A DNA stretch of 64,000 nucleotides from Bradyrhizobium sp. 186 (GTDB taxonomy: Bacteria > Pseudomonadota > Alphaproteobacteria > Rhizobiales > Xanthobacteraceae): contig NZ_CP082164.1 of assembly GCF_023101685.1 (NCBI RefSeq), forward strand, positions 2,294,001 through 2,358,000, read 5' to 3'. Positions 27,359 through 35,663 of this stretch are shown one piece after another. The notes below the pieces were generated by a model. The model was given only the letters and a program-made list of their open reading frames with translations, did not search any database and was not told where the DNA came from. How positions within the stretch are numbered: the stretch's first letter is position 1; each line of letters opens with the position of its first letter. The position numbers were made by a program, and so were the translations under genes.

Positions 27359-27478
27359 ATGCTGATTCGCGGCCAAATCGATGGGATTTCGAGGGAGGTG
27401 GCTCTGGCCGCCGCCACGATCCCGGCCGCGCTGCTGCCCACCCTCCTTATTGGCGGGCTTCTTCTTAGCTGCCCCTGA
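27359..27478 (+). CDS. leuA leader peptide, Leu-rich
   Basis: A 39-codon frame starts at the ATG at 27359, 8 nt after AAAGGG, and stops at TGA 27476-27478, 109 bp before leuA. It contains nine Leu codons. The last 16 residues read AALLPTLLIGGLLLSC, including LL, LL and LLL runs. A Leu run placed just before competing hairpins and ahead of the first enzyme of leucine synthesis is the classic layout of a transcription-attenuation leader. Rhizobial biosynthetic operons are known to use leader peptides. The exact start is uncertain because GTG 39 bases downstream is also in frame. Confidence 0.7.
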   Translation: MLIRGQIDGISREVALAAATIPAALLPTLLIGGLLLSCP

Positions 27479-27550
27479 GGGCCGGCTGGGCGCCACGCGC
27501 CTGGGCGCTCAGGGGTTGGACGAGATCACCGGACACCTCCAAGCGCCCAG
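27472..27550 (+). promoter_or_regulatory. Competing hairpins of the leuA leader (attenuator)
   Basis: CCCCTGAG (27472-27479) pairs with CTCAGGGG (27508-27515), enclosing GGCGC-CAC-GCGCC (27489-27501). Alternatively CTGGGCGCT (27501-27509) pairs perfectly with AGCGCCCAG (27542-27550). CTGGGCGC also occurs at 27486-27493, giving a second partner. The first stem begins inside the leader stop codon, so ribosome position would decide which forms. No T-run follows, so the mechanism may be Rho-dependent or translational. Confidence 0.6.
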
Positions 27551-27587
27551 AGACTGAACGGCGTAAAAGCTCAAAAGGAAATTTGAA

Positions 27588-29150
27588 ATGGCCCCCGCGA
27601 ACAAGTCCGAGAAGGACCGCGTCATCATTTTTGACACCACGCTGCGCGACGGCGAGCAGTGCCCCGGTGCCACCATGACCTTCGAGGAAAAGCTCGAGGT
27701 CGCCGAGCTGCTGGACGATATGGGCGTCGACGTCATCGAAGCCGGCTTCCCCATCACCTCCGAAGGCGACTTCCAGGCGGTCAGCGAAATTGCCCGCCGC
27801 TCAAAGAATGCGGTGATCGCAGGCCTGTCGCGCGCGCATCCGGCCGATATCGACCGTTGCGCGGAAGCCGTGAAGTTCGCCAAGCGTGGCCGGGTCCACA
27901 CCGTCATCGCGACCTCGCCGCTGCATATGCGGGTGAAGTTGAACAAGACCCCGGAGCAGGTGCTCGAGACCTCGGTTGCCATGGTCGCGCGCGCCCGCAA
28001 CCAGATCGACGACGTCGAATGGTCGGCCGAGGACGGCACCCGCAGCGAGATGGACTATCTCTGCCGCATCGTCGAGGCTGTCATCAAGGCCGGCGCCACC
28101 ACGGTGAACATCCCCGACACCGTCGGTTACACCACGCCCGACGAATACACCCACTTCATGAAGACGCTGATTGAGCGCGTGCCGAACTCGGACAAGGCGG
28201 TGTTCTCCGTGCACTGCCACAACGACCTCGGCATGGCCGTGGCGAACTCGCTGGCCGGCATCGTCGGCGGCGCGCGCCAGGTCGAGTGCACCATCAATGG
28301 CATCGGCGAGCGCGCCGGCAACGCCGCGCTCGAAGAGATCGTGATGGCGATCAACGTCCGCAACGACAAATTTCCATTCTGGAACAAGATCGACACCACA
28401 CAGCTCACCCGCGCCTCGAAAGTCGTGTCGGCGGCGACATCGTTCCCGGTGCAGTACAACAAGGCGATTGTGGGCCGGAACGCGTTCGCGCATGAGAGCG
28501 GCATCCATCAGGACGGCGTGCTGAAGGACGCCTCGACCTACGAGATCATGCGGCCCGAGATGGTCGGCCTGAAGCAGTCATCGCTGGTGCTCGGCAAGCA
28601 CTCCGGCCGCCATGCCTTCGTGCACAAGCTGGAGGAGATGGGCTACAAGCTCGGCCCGAACCAGCTCGAGGATGCGTTCACGCGGATGAAGGCCTTGGCC
28701 GACCGCAAGAAGGACATCTACGACGAGGACATCGAAGCGCTGGTCGACGAGGAGATGGCGGCTTCGCACGACCGCATCAAGCTGACCTCGCTGACCGTGA
28801 TCGCCGGCACTCATGGCCCGCAGCGCGCGACCATGAAGCTGGATGTCGACGGCCAGACCAGAATCGAGGAAGCCGAAGGCAACGGTCCGGTGGACGCGGT
28901 GTTCAACTGCATCAAGGCGCTGGTGCCGCACGAGGCCAAGCTCGAGCTGTACCAGGTCCACGCCGTGACGGAGGGGACTGACGCGCAGGCCGAGGTCTCG
29001 GTGCGCCTGTCCCATGACGGCCGTGCGATGACGGCGCGTGCCGCGGATCCGGATACGCTGGTGGCCTCGGCAAAAGCCTATCTCGGCGCGCTCAACAAGA
29101 TCGTCATGAAGCGCCAGCGCGATACGGTGACGACGGCGGCGGCGAGCTGA
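27588..29150 (+). CDS. leuA: 2-isopropylmalate synthase
   Basis: The 520-residue enzyme condenses acetyl-CoA with 2-oxoisovalerate, the first committed step of leucine synthesis. It has the DmpG-like TIM barrel signature IIFDTTLRDGEQCPGATMT near the N-terminus, the metal motif HCHNDLGMA, and NAFAHESGIHQDGVLK. A C-terminal leucine-sensing regulatory domain follows (from about residue 390, KLTSLTVIAGTHGPQRATM). Length is typical of the LeuA type 1 group. AAAAGGA precedes the ATG. It is controlled by the leader upstream and followed by an intergenic repeat. Confidence 0.97.
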   Translation: MAPANKSEKDRVIIFDTTLRDGEQCPGATMTFEEKLEVAELLDDMGVDVIEAGFPITSEGDFQAVSEIARRSKNAVIAGLSRAHPADIDRCAEAVKFAKRGRVHTVIATSPLHMRVKLNKTPEQVLETSVAMVARARNQIDDVEWSAEDGTRSEMDYLCRIVEAVIKAGATTVNIPDTVGYTTPDEYTHFMKTLIERVPNSDKAVFSVHCHNDLGMAVANSLAGIVGGARQVECTINGIGERAGNAALEEIVMAINVRNDKFPFWNKIDTTQLTRASKVVSAATSFPVQYNKAIVGRNAFAHESGIHQDGVLKDASTYEIMRPEMVGLKQSSLVLGKHSGRHAFVHKLEEMGYKLGPNQLEDAFTRMKALADRKKDIYDEDIEALVDEEMAASHDRIKLTSLTVIAGTHGPQRATMKLDVDGQTRIEEAEGNGPVDAVFNCIKALVPHEAKLELYQVHAVTEGTDAQAEVSVRLSHDGRAMTARAADPDTLVASAKAYLGALNKIVMKRQRDTVTTAAAS

Positions 29151-29178
29151 CAAGCAGGCGTTGCTGCGAGTTGTTTCA

Positions 29179-29355
29179 CCTCTCCCGCTTGCGGGAGAGG
29201 TATAGGCCGCCTTCGGCGGCCGTCTTTAAGAGACGCCGAGGCGTGAGCCTCGGCTATGGCGTAGCGCCGGGTGAGAGCTCTCTCCCCACGAAGGGTGTTC
29301 GTTGTGGAAGCACCCCCACCCCAACCCTCCCCCGCAAGCGGGAGAGGGAGCGCAG
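29179..29355. repeat. Intergenic repeat element, copy 2
   Basis: The element begins with a perfect hairpin CCTCTCCCGC-TT-GCGGGAGAGG (29179-29200), followed by a GGCCGCCTTCGGCGGCC hairpin. It ends CCCCCGCAAGCGGGAGAGGG. Start, end and the inner CACCCCAACCCTC string match the element at 21121-21260, while the central part differs. It occupies most of the 346-bp gap between leuA and the TRAP gene and could end the leuA transcript. Confidence 0.75.
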
Positions 29356-29496
29356 CGGTGTTTGCGGCATTCACCATGAATGGCTGCCCTGCTAACGGCC
29401 AATAGCAGGTGCGGGCGCCGGACTGTATTAGTGCAGCCGGCATGAGGACAGACCGCCCGCGTCGCGGGGGGCCCAAAAAAGCAACAGGGAGAGATT

Positions 29497-30510
29497 ATGC
29501 GCACTTTCGCGATCGCGGCGTCCGTCGCAGCATTGGCCTTGACATTGGATTTGGGCCTCGGCGGCCCCGCCAGAGCCGATCCGATCATCATCAAGTTCAG
29601 CCACGTCGTTGCCACCGACACGCCGAAGGGCAAGGCGTCGGAGAAATTCAAGGAACTCGCCGAGAAGTATACCGGCGGCAAGGTCAAGATCGAGGTCTAT
29701 CCGAACTCGACGCTCTACAAGGACAAGGAAGAGCTCGAGGCGCTTCAGCTCGGCAGCGTACAGATGCTGGCTCCGTCCAACTCCAAGTTTGGCCCGCTCG
29801 GCATCCGCGAGTTCGAGGTTTTCGATCTGCCCTACATCCTTCCCGACCTGAAGACGCTGCGGAAGGTGACGGAAGGACCGCTCGGCGCGAGGCTGCTCAA
29901 GCTCCTGGATTCCAAGGGCATCACGGGCCTCGCCTATTGGGACAACGGCTTCAAGCAGATGAGCGCCAACAAGAAGCTGGTGACGCCGGCGGACTATCAG
30001 GGCGTCAAGTTTCGCATCCAGTCCTCGCGCGTGCTGCAGGCCCAGTTCAAGGCGCTTAGCTCGCTGCCGCAGGTGATGGCGTTCTCGGAGGTCTACCAGG
30101 CGCTCCAGACCGGCGTGGTCGACGGCCAGGAGAACACCTGGTCCAACATCTATACCCAGAAGATGCACGAGGTGCAGAAGTACATCACCGAGACCAACCA
30201 CGGCTACATCGGTTACGTCGTGATCGTGAACAAGAAGTTCTGGGACGACCTGCCGGCCGACATCCGCGACCAGCTCGCGAAGGCGATGAAGGAGGCGACC
30301 GACTTCAACAACGCGCAGTCGCAGAAGGAGAACGACGACGCGTTCGCCGAGATCAAGAAGAGCGGCAAGAGCGAGATCATCAAGCTCACGCCGGAGCAGG
30401 ACGAGGCGATGCGCAAGGCGATGGAGCCGGTCTACAAGGATGCCGCAAGCCGCATCGGCCAGCCCCTGATCGACGAATTCCAGAAGGAAGCGAAGAGCAC
30501 GACGAACTGA
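29497..30510 (+). CDS. DctP-type TRAP transporter solute-binding protein
   Basis: The 337-residue periplasmic protein has a signal peptide ending near PARADP and the TRAP DctP fold: IIKFSHVVATDTPKGKASEKFKELAEKYTGGKV, YKDKEELEALQLGSVQML, VKFRIQSSRVLQAQFKALSS and ALQTGVVDGQENTWSNIY. The Arg in RIQSS is the usual carboxylate-binding residue, so a C4-dicarboxylate or similar acid is expected. No dctQ or dctM membrane gene is adjacent, and a terminator follows immediately, so this is an orphan binding protein. Confidence 0.9.
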   Translation: MRTFAIAASVAALALTLDLGLGGPARADPIIIKFSHVVATDTPKGKASEKFKELAEKYTGGKVKIEVYPNSTLYKDKEELEALQLGSVQMLAPSNSKFGPLGIREFEVFDLPYILPDLKTLRKVTEGPLGARLLKLLDSKGITGLAYWDNGFKQMSANKKLVTPADYQGVKFRIQSSRVLQAQFKALSSLPQVMAFSEVYQALQTGVVDGQENTWSNIYTQKMHEVQKYITETNHGYIGYVVIVNKKFWDDLPADIRDQLAKAMKEATDFNNAQSQKENDDAFAEIKKSGKSEIIKLTPEQDEAMRKAMEPVYKDAASRIGQPLIDEFQKEAKSTTN

Positions 30511-30532
30511 TCTACATCGACCATGGACGAAG

Positions 30533-30570
30533 GGGCTTCTGTGCGGGCTGCACGGAAGCCCTGTTTGTTT
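30533..30570 (+). terminator. Rho-independent terminator after the TRAP gene
   Basis: GGGCTTC-T-GTGC pairs with GCAC-G-GAAGCCC around a 5-nt loop, followed by TGTTTGTTT. It isolates the dctP-like gene. Confidence 0.8.
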
Positions 30571-30709
30571 CAAATGATTTCAGTCTGCATCTGAATGGAT
30601 ATTCAGGGGCATTACTTCTTTGCAAGAACGCTCTCCCTGTCCAAGTTGTAAGTTGCGCGCCAGCCTTGCGAGCCTCATGTTCAAGGGCATCCTTCCAGAG
30701 GAGGTCCGT

Positions 30710-31297
30710 ATGAAGAAGTTCACCATCGCCGCCATCGCTGCGCTCAGCATCGCCGGCTCGGGCGTGGTCTACGCCCAATATCATCGCCCGTGGATGTCCG
30801 AGCACATGCGCCACATGCGCATGGACCCGGAAGACCGCGCCGCCTTCGTCGATGCGCGGATCGCCGCCGTTCATGCCGGGCTAAAGCTGAACGCCGACCA
30901 GGAGAAGCTGTGGCCGCCGGTCGAGACGGCAGTGCGTGAGTTCGCCAAGCTGCGCATCGACCGTGCCAATGCGCGGGTGAATGCCGGTCCGGGCGACGCT
31001 GCCAAGGACGCGGACAAGCCGGATGATCCGGTCGCCCGCCTGCGCCAGCGCGCCGAGGACATGGGCGCGGCCTCCGCGGCCTTGAAGAAGATCGCCGATG
31101 CGGCTGACCCGCTCTACAAGACGCTGGATGACGGCCAGAAGCGGCGTCTCACCGTGTTGACCCGCCACCGAGGCCCGTTCGGCGGCGGCGAGGACGGCCC
31201 GCATCACCGCTTCATGGAACGCGGCATGGACCGCTTCGATGGCCACCGTTTCGACCGGGACGACGGCCCGGACCGGGGCCGGGAGGGTCGGCTCTGA
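30710..31297 (+). CDS. Exported LTXXQ (Spy/CpxP-like) protein
   Basis: The 195-residue protein has a signal peptide (MKKFTIAAIAALSIAGSGVVYA). A helical body follows with the family pattern LKLNADQEKLWPPVETAVREF and LYKTLDDGQKRRLTVL, close to the LTxxQ motifs of Spy and CpxP. Those periplasmic proteins act as chaperones or envelope-stress sensors. The tail is rich in His, Asp, Arg and Gly (HHRFMERGMDRFDGHRFDRD) and could bind metal. GAGGAGG sits just before the ATG at 30710. A strong terminator follows. Confidence 0.83.
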   Translation: MKKFTIAAIAALSIAGSGVVYAQYHRPWMSEHMRHMRMDPEDRAAFVDARIAAVHAGLKLNADQEKLWPPVETAVREFAKLRIDRANARVNAGPGDAAKDADKPDDPVARLRQRAEDMGAASAALKKIADAADPLYKTLDDGQKRRLTVLTRHRGPFGGGEDGPHHRFMERGMDRFDGHRFDRDDGPDRGREGRL

Positions 31298-31331
31298 GCC
31301 ATCAGGGATTTTCCGAAGATTAACCCTGGCG

Positions 31332-31365
31332 AAGCCGCTGGAATCCAGCGGCTTTTCGCCTTTTT
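31332..31365 (+). terminator. Rho-independent terminator
   Basis: AAGCCGCTGG (31332-31341) pairs with CCAGCGGCTT (31345-31354), followed by TTCGCCTTTTT. It ends the LTXXQ-protein gene. Confidence 0.85.
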
Positions 31366-31406
31366 GTGCCTGTGGACGAACCCTTGGAAAACCTGCACAG
31401 CATCGC

Positions 31407-31435
31407 TTGCCATCCCCGGATCGCTTTGCTAAACG
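31407..31435 (+). promoter_or_regulatory. Possible promoter of the tRNA-Lys gene
   Basis: TTGCCA (31407-31412) and TAAACG (31430-31435) are separated by 17 bp, and the -10 ends 30 bp before the tRNA. Confidence 0.4.
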
Positions 31436-31465
31436 ACCGGCCTCGCAAGGCTTTGACCGCCTTTC

Positions 31466-31541
<76 letters not shown>

Positions 31542-31548
31542 TCCCAAG

Positions 31549-31571
31549 GCCCTGCTGATGCAGGGCTTTTT
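31549..31571 (+). terminator. Rho-independent terminator of tRNA-Lys
   Basis: GCCCTG and CAGGGC form a stem with a 6-nt loop, followed by TTTTT. Confidence 0.9.
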
Positions 31572-31923
31572 GATTTCAGGCGGCAGAACAAAGCGCGTCC
31601 CGTGCGACGCTTTTCTGTGGCGAGGACGTCGTACGGCCCGATTGCCGTGCGGCGTTTTCTCTATTTCGGTATCTTCATCCCATTTGATGCGGCGCGCAGA
31701 TCCGATGGTACAGGGCGATTACGTGCTCGTCGTAGAATGGGATATGAGGGCGAGCGAAACGGACAATCTGTTCGGGCCGCCGCAGGGCACCAGAACCGGA
31801 TTGTTCGGTTCGGCAGTTCGATTCGCTTCCCGGCTTGCGCCGCAATCATGCTCTCGCGTGCAACCCGGCGTCCCGAGCCGACAGACAACTCATAGGCGGC
31901 TGGGTCTTGTCGCCTTTGGGCGT
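31572..31923. other. Gene-free stretch between tRNA-Lys and the molybdenum hydroxylase operon
   Basis: I see no supported gene, repeat or signal here. One plus-strand frame of 121 codons overlaps the tRNA and lacks coding-like codon use. Base composition is less GC-biased than in the flanking genes, as expected of non-coding DNA. A truncated or decayed sequence next to a tRNA integration site is possible but not shown. Confidence 0.5.
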
Positions 31924-34293
31924 TCAATTCGACCCGCCAGCGCTGTGCGGGCGCACCAAATTGTCTGTCCAGGCCTCGGCAATGTGGGGCAGGGAGAGAG
32001 TTGACCTTTGGTCGAGGAGGAGTTCGAGCACCCGCGGCGGAGTCAATGGCAGCTCCCGGATTGGCTTTCCGGTTGCGTCGGCGATGGCACATGCGACGGC
32101 GGCTGCGACATTCAGGATCGGAACTTCGCCGGCGCCCTTCGTCCCTAGCGGCCCGATCGACGGCGCACCTTCGTACAGGTTGATCTCGACCGGAACGACA
32201 TCGAGGGCCAGCGGCACGCGGTAGGTCTCGAAGCCATTTTGACAGACGCGGCCATTGCTGCCGATCGTCACTTCCTCATGCAGGGCATAGCCCAATCCCT
32301 GCACGACGCCGCCCTGGATCTGGCCGCAAATCGCGCGCGGGTTCAGCGCGCGGCCAACGTCCTGGACGACGCGATAGCTCAACACCTCGACGTGTCCTGT
32401 CTCGGTGTCGACGGCGACCTCGCAATCATGGACGGCGAAGACGGGTATGTCGATCGCGTCTATGAAATGGCCAGCGACGCAGCCGGGCATCGCGGGCACA
32501 CCGGCTCCTGTGAAGGCGCCGGTGCCGGAGATTGGGCCGATCTGCCCCTGGGCGCGGGCCGCAACTTCGGAGATCAGGCGGCCGGAGCCGGGCGCTCCGG
32601 CAATTTCAATTCGTCCGGAGCGCATGACAAGATCCTCAGGCGCGGCCTCGATCATCTCGGAGGCGACCTTCAGCAGCTTCGTGCGCACCTCTTGCGCCGC
32701 CGACAAGCTGGCTGCACCGAGCGAGACAGTGGTTCGGCCGCCTCCGACACCGACATCGTAGCCGGCGGCATCCGTGTCGGCTGCGCGGACGATCACATCG
32801 TTAGGGCTGAGGCCGAGCGCGCCGGCCACGATCTGAGGCAGAGCTTGCATCATGGAACCTGACCCGATCTCGACGCCCGATGTCACCAGCGTTGCCGTCC
32901 CGTCGGCATTCATGTTCACGGTCGCGGCCGATGGGCCGACAAAGACGAACCAGGTACCTACCGCGGTCGCGCGTCCATAAAGTCTGCCGTCGGCACGCTC
33001 GGGCGGCATTGCGGCGGCATCCCGCATCGTATCCATCCGGTCAAGCATCGGGCCAAGCACGTCGCCCTCGAACACCTGGCCGGTGGCGCCGAGATCGCCG
33101 TCGCCGAGCACGTTGCGACGGCGGAAGGCGAGGGGATCCATGCCGATCCTGGCTGCGATTTCGTCGGTATGCCGCTCGAGGGCGAAAGTATTGTAGACGC
33201 CGTTGCAGGCGCGGAAAGCGCCGTTCGGGGCGGTGTTGGTATAGACCGCGCGCGAGACCAGCCGCACCGCGCCAAGGGAATAATTTCCGCCGAGCGTGTG
33301 AGCGGTCATCGTGGTCAGGAAGATCTGTTCGCCGCCATACGCGCCACAATCCATCAGGACGACGGCTTCGCGTCCGGCGATCTCGCCATCGCGCGTCACC
33401 GCCGAGCGAATGCGGATTTCGGCGTTTTCGCGAAAGAGACAGGTGAGCATCTCTTCCTCGCGCGAATTGACGAGTCGGACGGATCGTCCGCTCGCCCTTG
33501 CAAGCAAGGCCGCAAAGGGTTCGATTGCGATGTCGAATTTGAGGCCGAAACCACCGCCGACCGGCGGTACGGTGACTCGGACCTGGGAGGCCGGCACGGC
33601 CAGCAGGCGTGCGGTCGCATTGCGGACGCTCCAGGGCACCTGGGTCGATGTTTCGATGTGGAAGCGCTCGTCTTCGTAACTTGCGATCACAGCGCGCGGC
33701 TCGAAGGCGACATGGTTCTGGCGGCCGACCCGGAAGGAGCTTTCGATGATTTCGACATCGGGCCGGGCAAACGCGGTATCGACGTCGCCGCGAACGACGG
33801 TCGCCTCCCAGGCGACGTTGCCTCCGCGGGCACCGCCTTCGAGCAAAACCTCGTAGTTGCGCCAGTCGGGATGCACGAGCGGAGCGTCTGGAGCAAGCGC
33901 ATCCGCCATGGTGAGAACCACGGGTAGCGGTTCAATCTCGACGTCAATTGCCGCAAGCGCGGCCCGAGCCTGTATCAGCGTGTCCGCCGCGATCGCGGCG
34001 ATCGGCTCGCCGTCGTAGCGGATCACGTCGCGGGCAAAGAGCGGGTGGTCGGCGATGCCGATCCCGACCATGCCGGGCGCATCCGCGGCGGTCACGATGG
34101 CGCGCACACCGGGCATGCGGGCAGCCTTGGCGATGTCGAGACGGGCGATCCGGCCTGACGGCACATCGGCGCGCAGCACCGCCGCGTGCAGCATGCCCGG
34201 CAAGTAGCGATCGATGGTGTAGCGGGTGCGGCCGCGCAGCTTGTCCGCTGCGTCGCGTCGCCCGAAATTCATGGTTGCGGAAGCGTCGGACAT
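31924..34293 (-). CDS. Molybdenum hydroxylase large (molybdopterin-binding) subunit
   Basis: The 789-residue protein belongs to the xanthine dehydrogenase/CoxL family and carries the Mo-cofactor. It shows RYTIDRYLPGMLHAAVLRADVPSGRI, VPPVGGGFGLKFD, APNGAFRACNGVYNTFALE, RAICGQIQGGVVQGLGYALHEE and GPLGTKGAGEVPIL. The Glu of GAGE is the catalytic base in the family. It lacks the CoxL active-site Cys signature, so it is a hydroxylase rather than CO dehydrogenase. With the FeS and FAD subunits upstream it forms a three-subunit enzyme that hydroxylates an N-heterocycle or aldehyde. GGGAGA lies before the ATG at 34293; an ATG at 34311 would overlap the previous stop by 4 bp. Confidence 0.92.
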   Translation of the reverse strand: MSDASATMNFGRRDAADKLRGRTRYTIDRYLPGMLHAAVLRADVPSGRIARLDIAKAARMPGVRAIVTAADAPGMVGIGIADHPLFARDVIRYDGEPIAAIAADTLIQARAALAAIDVEIEPLPVVLTMADALAPDAPLVHPDWRNYEVLLEGGARGGNVAWEATVVRGDVDTAFARPDVEIIESSFRVGRQNHVAFEPRAVIASYEDERFHIETSTQVPWSVRNATARLLAVPASQVRVTVPPVGGGFGLKFDIAIEPFAALLARASGRSVRLVNSREEEMLTCLFRENAEIRIRSAVTRDGEIAGREAVVLMDCGAYGGEQIFLTTMTAHTLGGNYSLGAVRLVSRAVYTNTAPNGAFRACNGVYNTFALERHTDEIAARIGMDPLAFRRRNVLGDGDLGATGQVFEGDVLGPMLDRMDTMRDAAAMPPERADGRLYGRATAVGTWFVFVGPSAATVNMNADGTATLVTSGVEIGSGSMMQALPQIVAGALGLSPNDVIVRAADTDAAGYDVGVGGGRTTVSLGAASLSAAQEVRTKLLKVASEMIEAAPEDLVMRSGRIEIAGAPGSGRLISEVAARAQGQIGPISGTGAFTGAGVPAMPGCVAGHFIDAIDIPVFAVHDCEVAVDTETGHVEVLSYRVVQDVGRALNPRAICGQIQGGVVQGLGYALHEEVTIGSNGRVCQNGFETYRVPLALDVVPVEINLYEGAPSIGPLGTKGAGEVPILNVAAAVACAIADATGKPIRELPLTPPRVLELLLDQRSTLSLPHIAEAWTDNLVRPHSAGGSN

Positions 34294-34307
34294 CTTTGCG
34301 TCTCCCG

Positions 34308-34766
34308 TCATTTCGTCGCAAGCGCAAGCAGCGTGGCCTCGATGATGCGTTCGTATCCGGTGCAACGGCAGATGTTGCCCGTCAGAGCAGCACGAATGTC
34401 GTCGCGCGTTGCCTCAGGGCAGGTCGTCAAGAGATGCGTCAGGCTCACGACCATGCCGGGAAAGCACATGCCGCATTGGACCGCGTCGGAGGCCTCGAGT
34501 GCGGCCTGGATCGGGTTCAATCCGCCATTTACGGCAAGGCCCTCGACGGTGCGGATGTCGTAGCCTTGGGCGAGCGCCACCGGCATCAGGCACGACGGGG
34601 TGGGATTGCCGTCGATCAACACCATGCAGGCGCCGCAAAAGCCCTCGCGACATACGGGCTTCGCGCCTGTCAGATAAGACTCCTCGCGCAGGACGTCGAC
34701 GAGAGGCGTGACGGGATCGGCAGCGGAGGTGAGGTGATCGCCGTTGACGGTCAGGCTGAGACTCAT
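34308..34766 (-). CDS. Molybdenum hydroxylase [2Fe-2S] subunit
   Basis: The 152-residue protein has the two iron-sulfur sites of this family. The plant-ferredoxin-like one uses Cys39, Cys44, Cys47 and Cys59 (VCREGFCGACMV...SC), and the helical one uses Cys98, Cys101, Cys133 and Cys135 (QCGMCFPG, NICRCTGY). It passes electrons from the Mo site to FAD. Length is normal. The ribosome-binding site is weak (GGAAA). It lies 16 bp after the FAD subunit gene. Confidence 0.95.
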   Translation of the reverse strand: MSLSLTVNGDHLTSAADPVTPLVDVLREESYLTGAKPVCREGFCGACMVLIDGNPTPSCLMPVALAQGYDIRTVEGLAVNGGLNPIQAALEASDAVQCGMCFPGMVVSLTHLLTTCPEATRDDIRAALTGNICRCTGYERIIEATLLALATK

Positions 34767-34782
34767 ATTTATTTCCGACGGT

Positions 34783-35637
34783 TCAAGAGCCAAGCGCGGC
34801 GACCGCACGGCGGACGAGGCCGGGTAGTACGCGCACCCGGTACCAAGCAGGCACGTCGGCACTGTCGCGACCTGTAAATTCGTCCACGAGCTCGGCCGCT
34901 GCTTCCGCAGCCTTCGCCGCATTCAGCGGATGTCCGACGAGCGCGGCCTCGAGACGCTCCCATCGGCGCGAGACCGGCTCGACTGAACCGACGGCGACAC
35001 TTGCCGTCCGAACGTGCCCGAGATCGTCAACGCTCACGGCGAGACTGACGATGGCGGTCGGATAGTCTCCGGCCCGTCGCAGCGGCAGGCGAGCGTGAAC
35101 AGTCTTGCGGCCGCGCCGAGGCACGATGATCCGTTGGACCAACCACCCGGGCGCCAGTGTCGATCTCATCGTCAGAAACTGCTCCAGGCTGATTCGCTCT
35201 CGGCCGCCTCGGCTCGCGATCTCAACTTCGGCATCGAGGCAGAGCAGCGCGGGCACGCAATCGGCCGCGGCAAATGCTGTCGTTGCGAGGTTGCCGCCAA
35301 TGGTCGCCATCGTGCGGATAGCCGGATTGGCGGAGCGACTGGCCGCCGCGGTAAGTACGTCAAACTCCGAAAGTTCCGCCAGTGCTGCGGCCAGTGCGAC
35401 GTGCGTCACCGCCGCACCGATCTCGACCATTTCGGCATCGATTTTGATCGCGCGGAGCTCTGGTATCCTCCCGATTGCAACGTAACGGGACTTAAGCGGT
35501 TCGTGCCGGATTGGGGCGCGCATGATCCAGGTGCCGCCGGCGAAGGGCGCGGCTGCGGAGCCGCCTTCGTCGAGCGCATCGAGCGCCGCCGTCAGCGAGG
35601 GGGCGACGTAGACGGACCCCGTGGTGGGCGTAACCAT
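34783..35637 (-). CDS. Molybdenum hydroxylase FAD-binding subunit
   Basis: The protein of about 284 residues belongs to the CoxM/XdhB family. The FAD-binding region includes AAPFAGGTWIMRAPIR and the conserved NPAIRTMATIGGNLATTAFAAADCVPALLCLDA, where the TIGGN/AD pattern contacts FAD. The usual N-terminal TxGGT reads FAGGTWIM here. I chose the ATG at 35635-35637 because the domain starts right after it. A GTG at 35677-35679 would add 14 residues and overlap hyuB by 16 bp. It is in one operon with the other subunits and the hydantoinase genes. Confidence 0.9.
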   Translation of the reverse strand: MVTPTTGSVYVAPSLTAALDALDEGGSAAAPFAGGTWIMRAPIRHEPLKSRYVAIGRIPELRAIKIDAEMVEIGAAVTHVALAAALAELSEFDVLTAAASRSANPAIRTMATIGGNLATTAFAAADCVPALLCLDAEVEIASRGGRERISLEQFLTMRSTLAPGWLVQRIIVPRRGRKTVHARLPLRRAGDYPTAIVSLAVSVDDLGHVRTASVAVGSVEPVSRRWERLEAALVGHPLNAAKAAEAAAELVDEFTGRDSADVPAWYRVRVLPGLVRRAVAALGS

Positions 35638-35663
35638 GGCGTCGGAGCTCTCGGTTTGATCGG

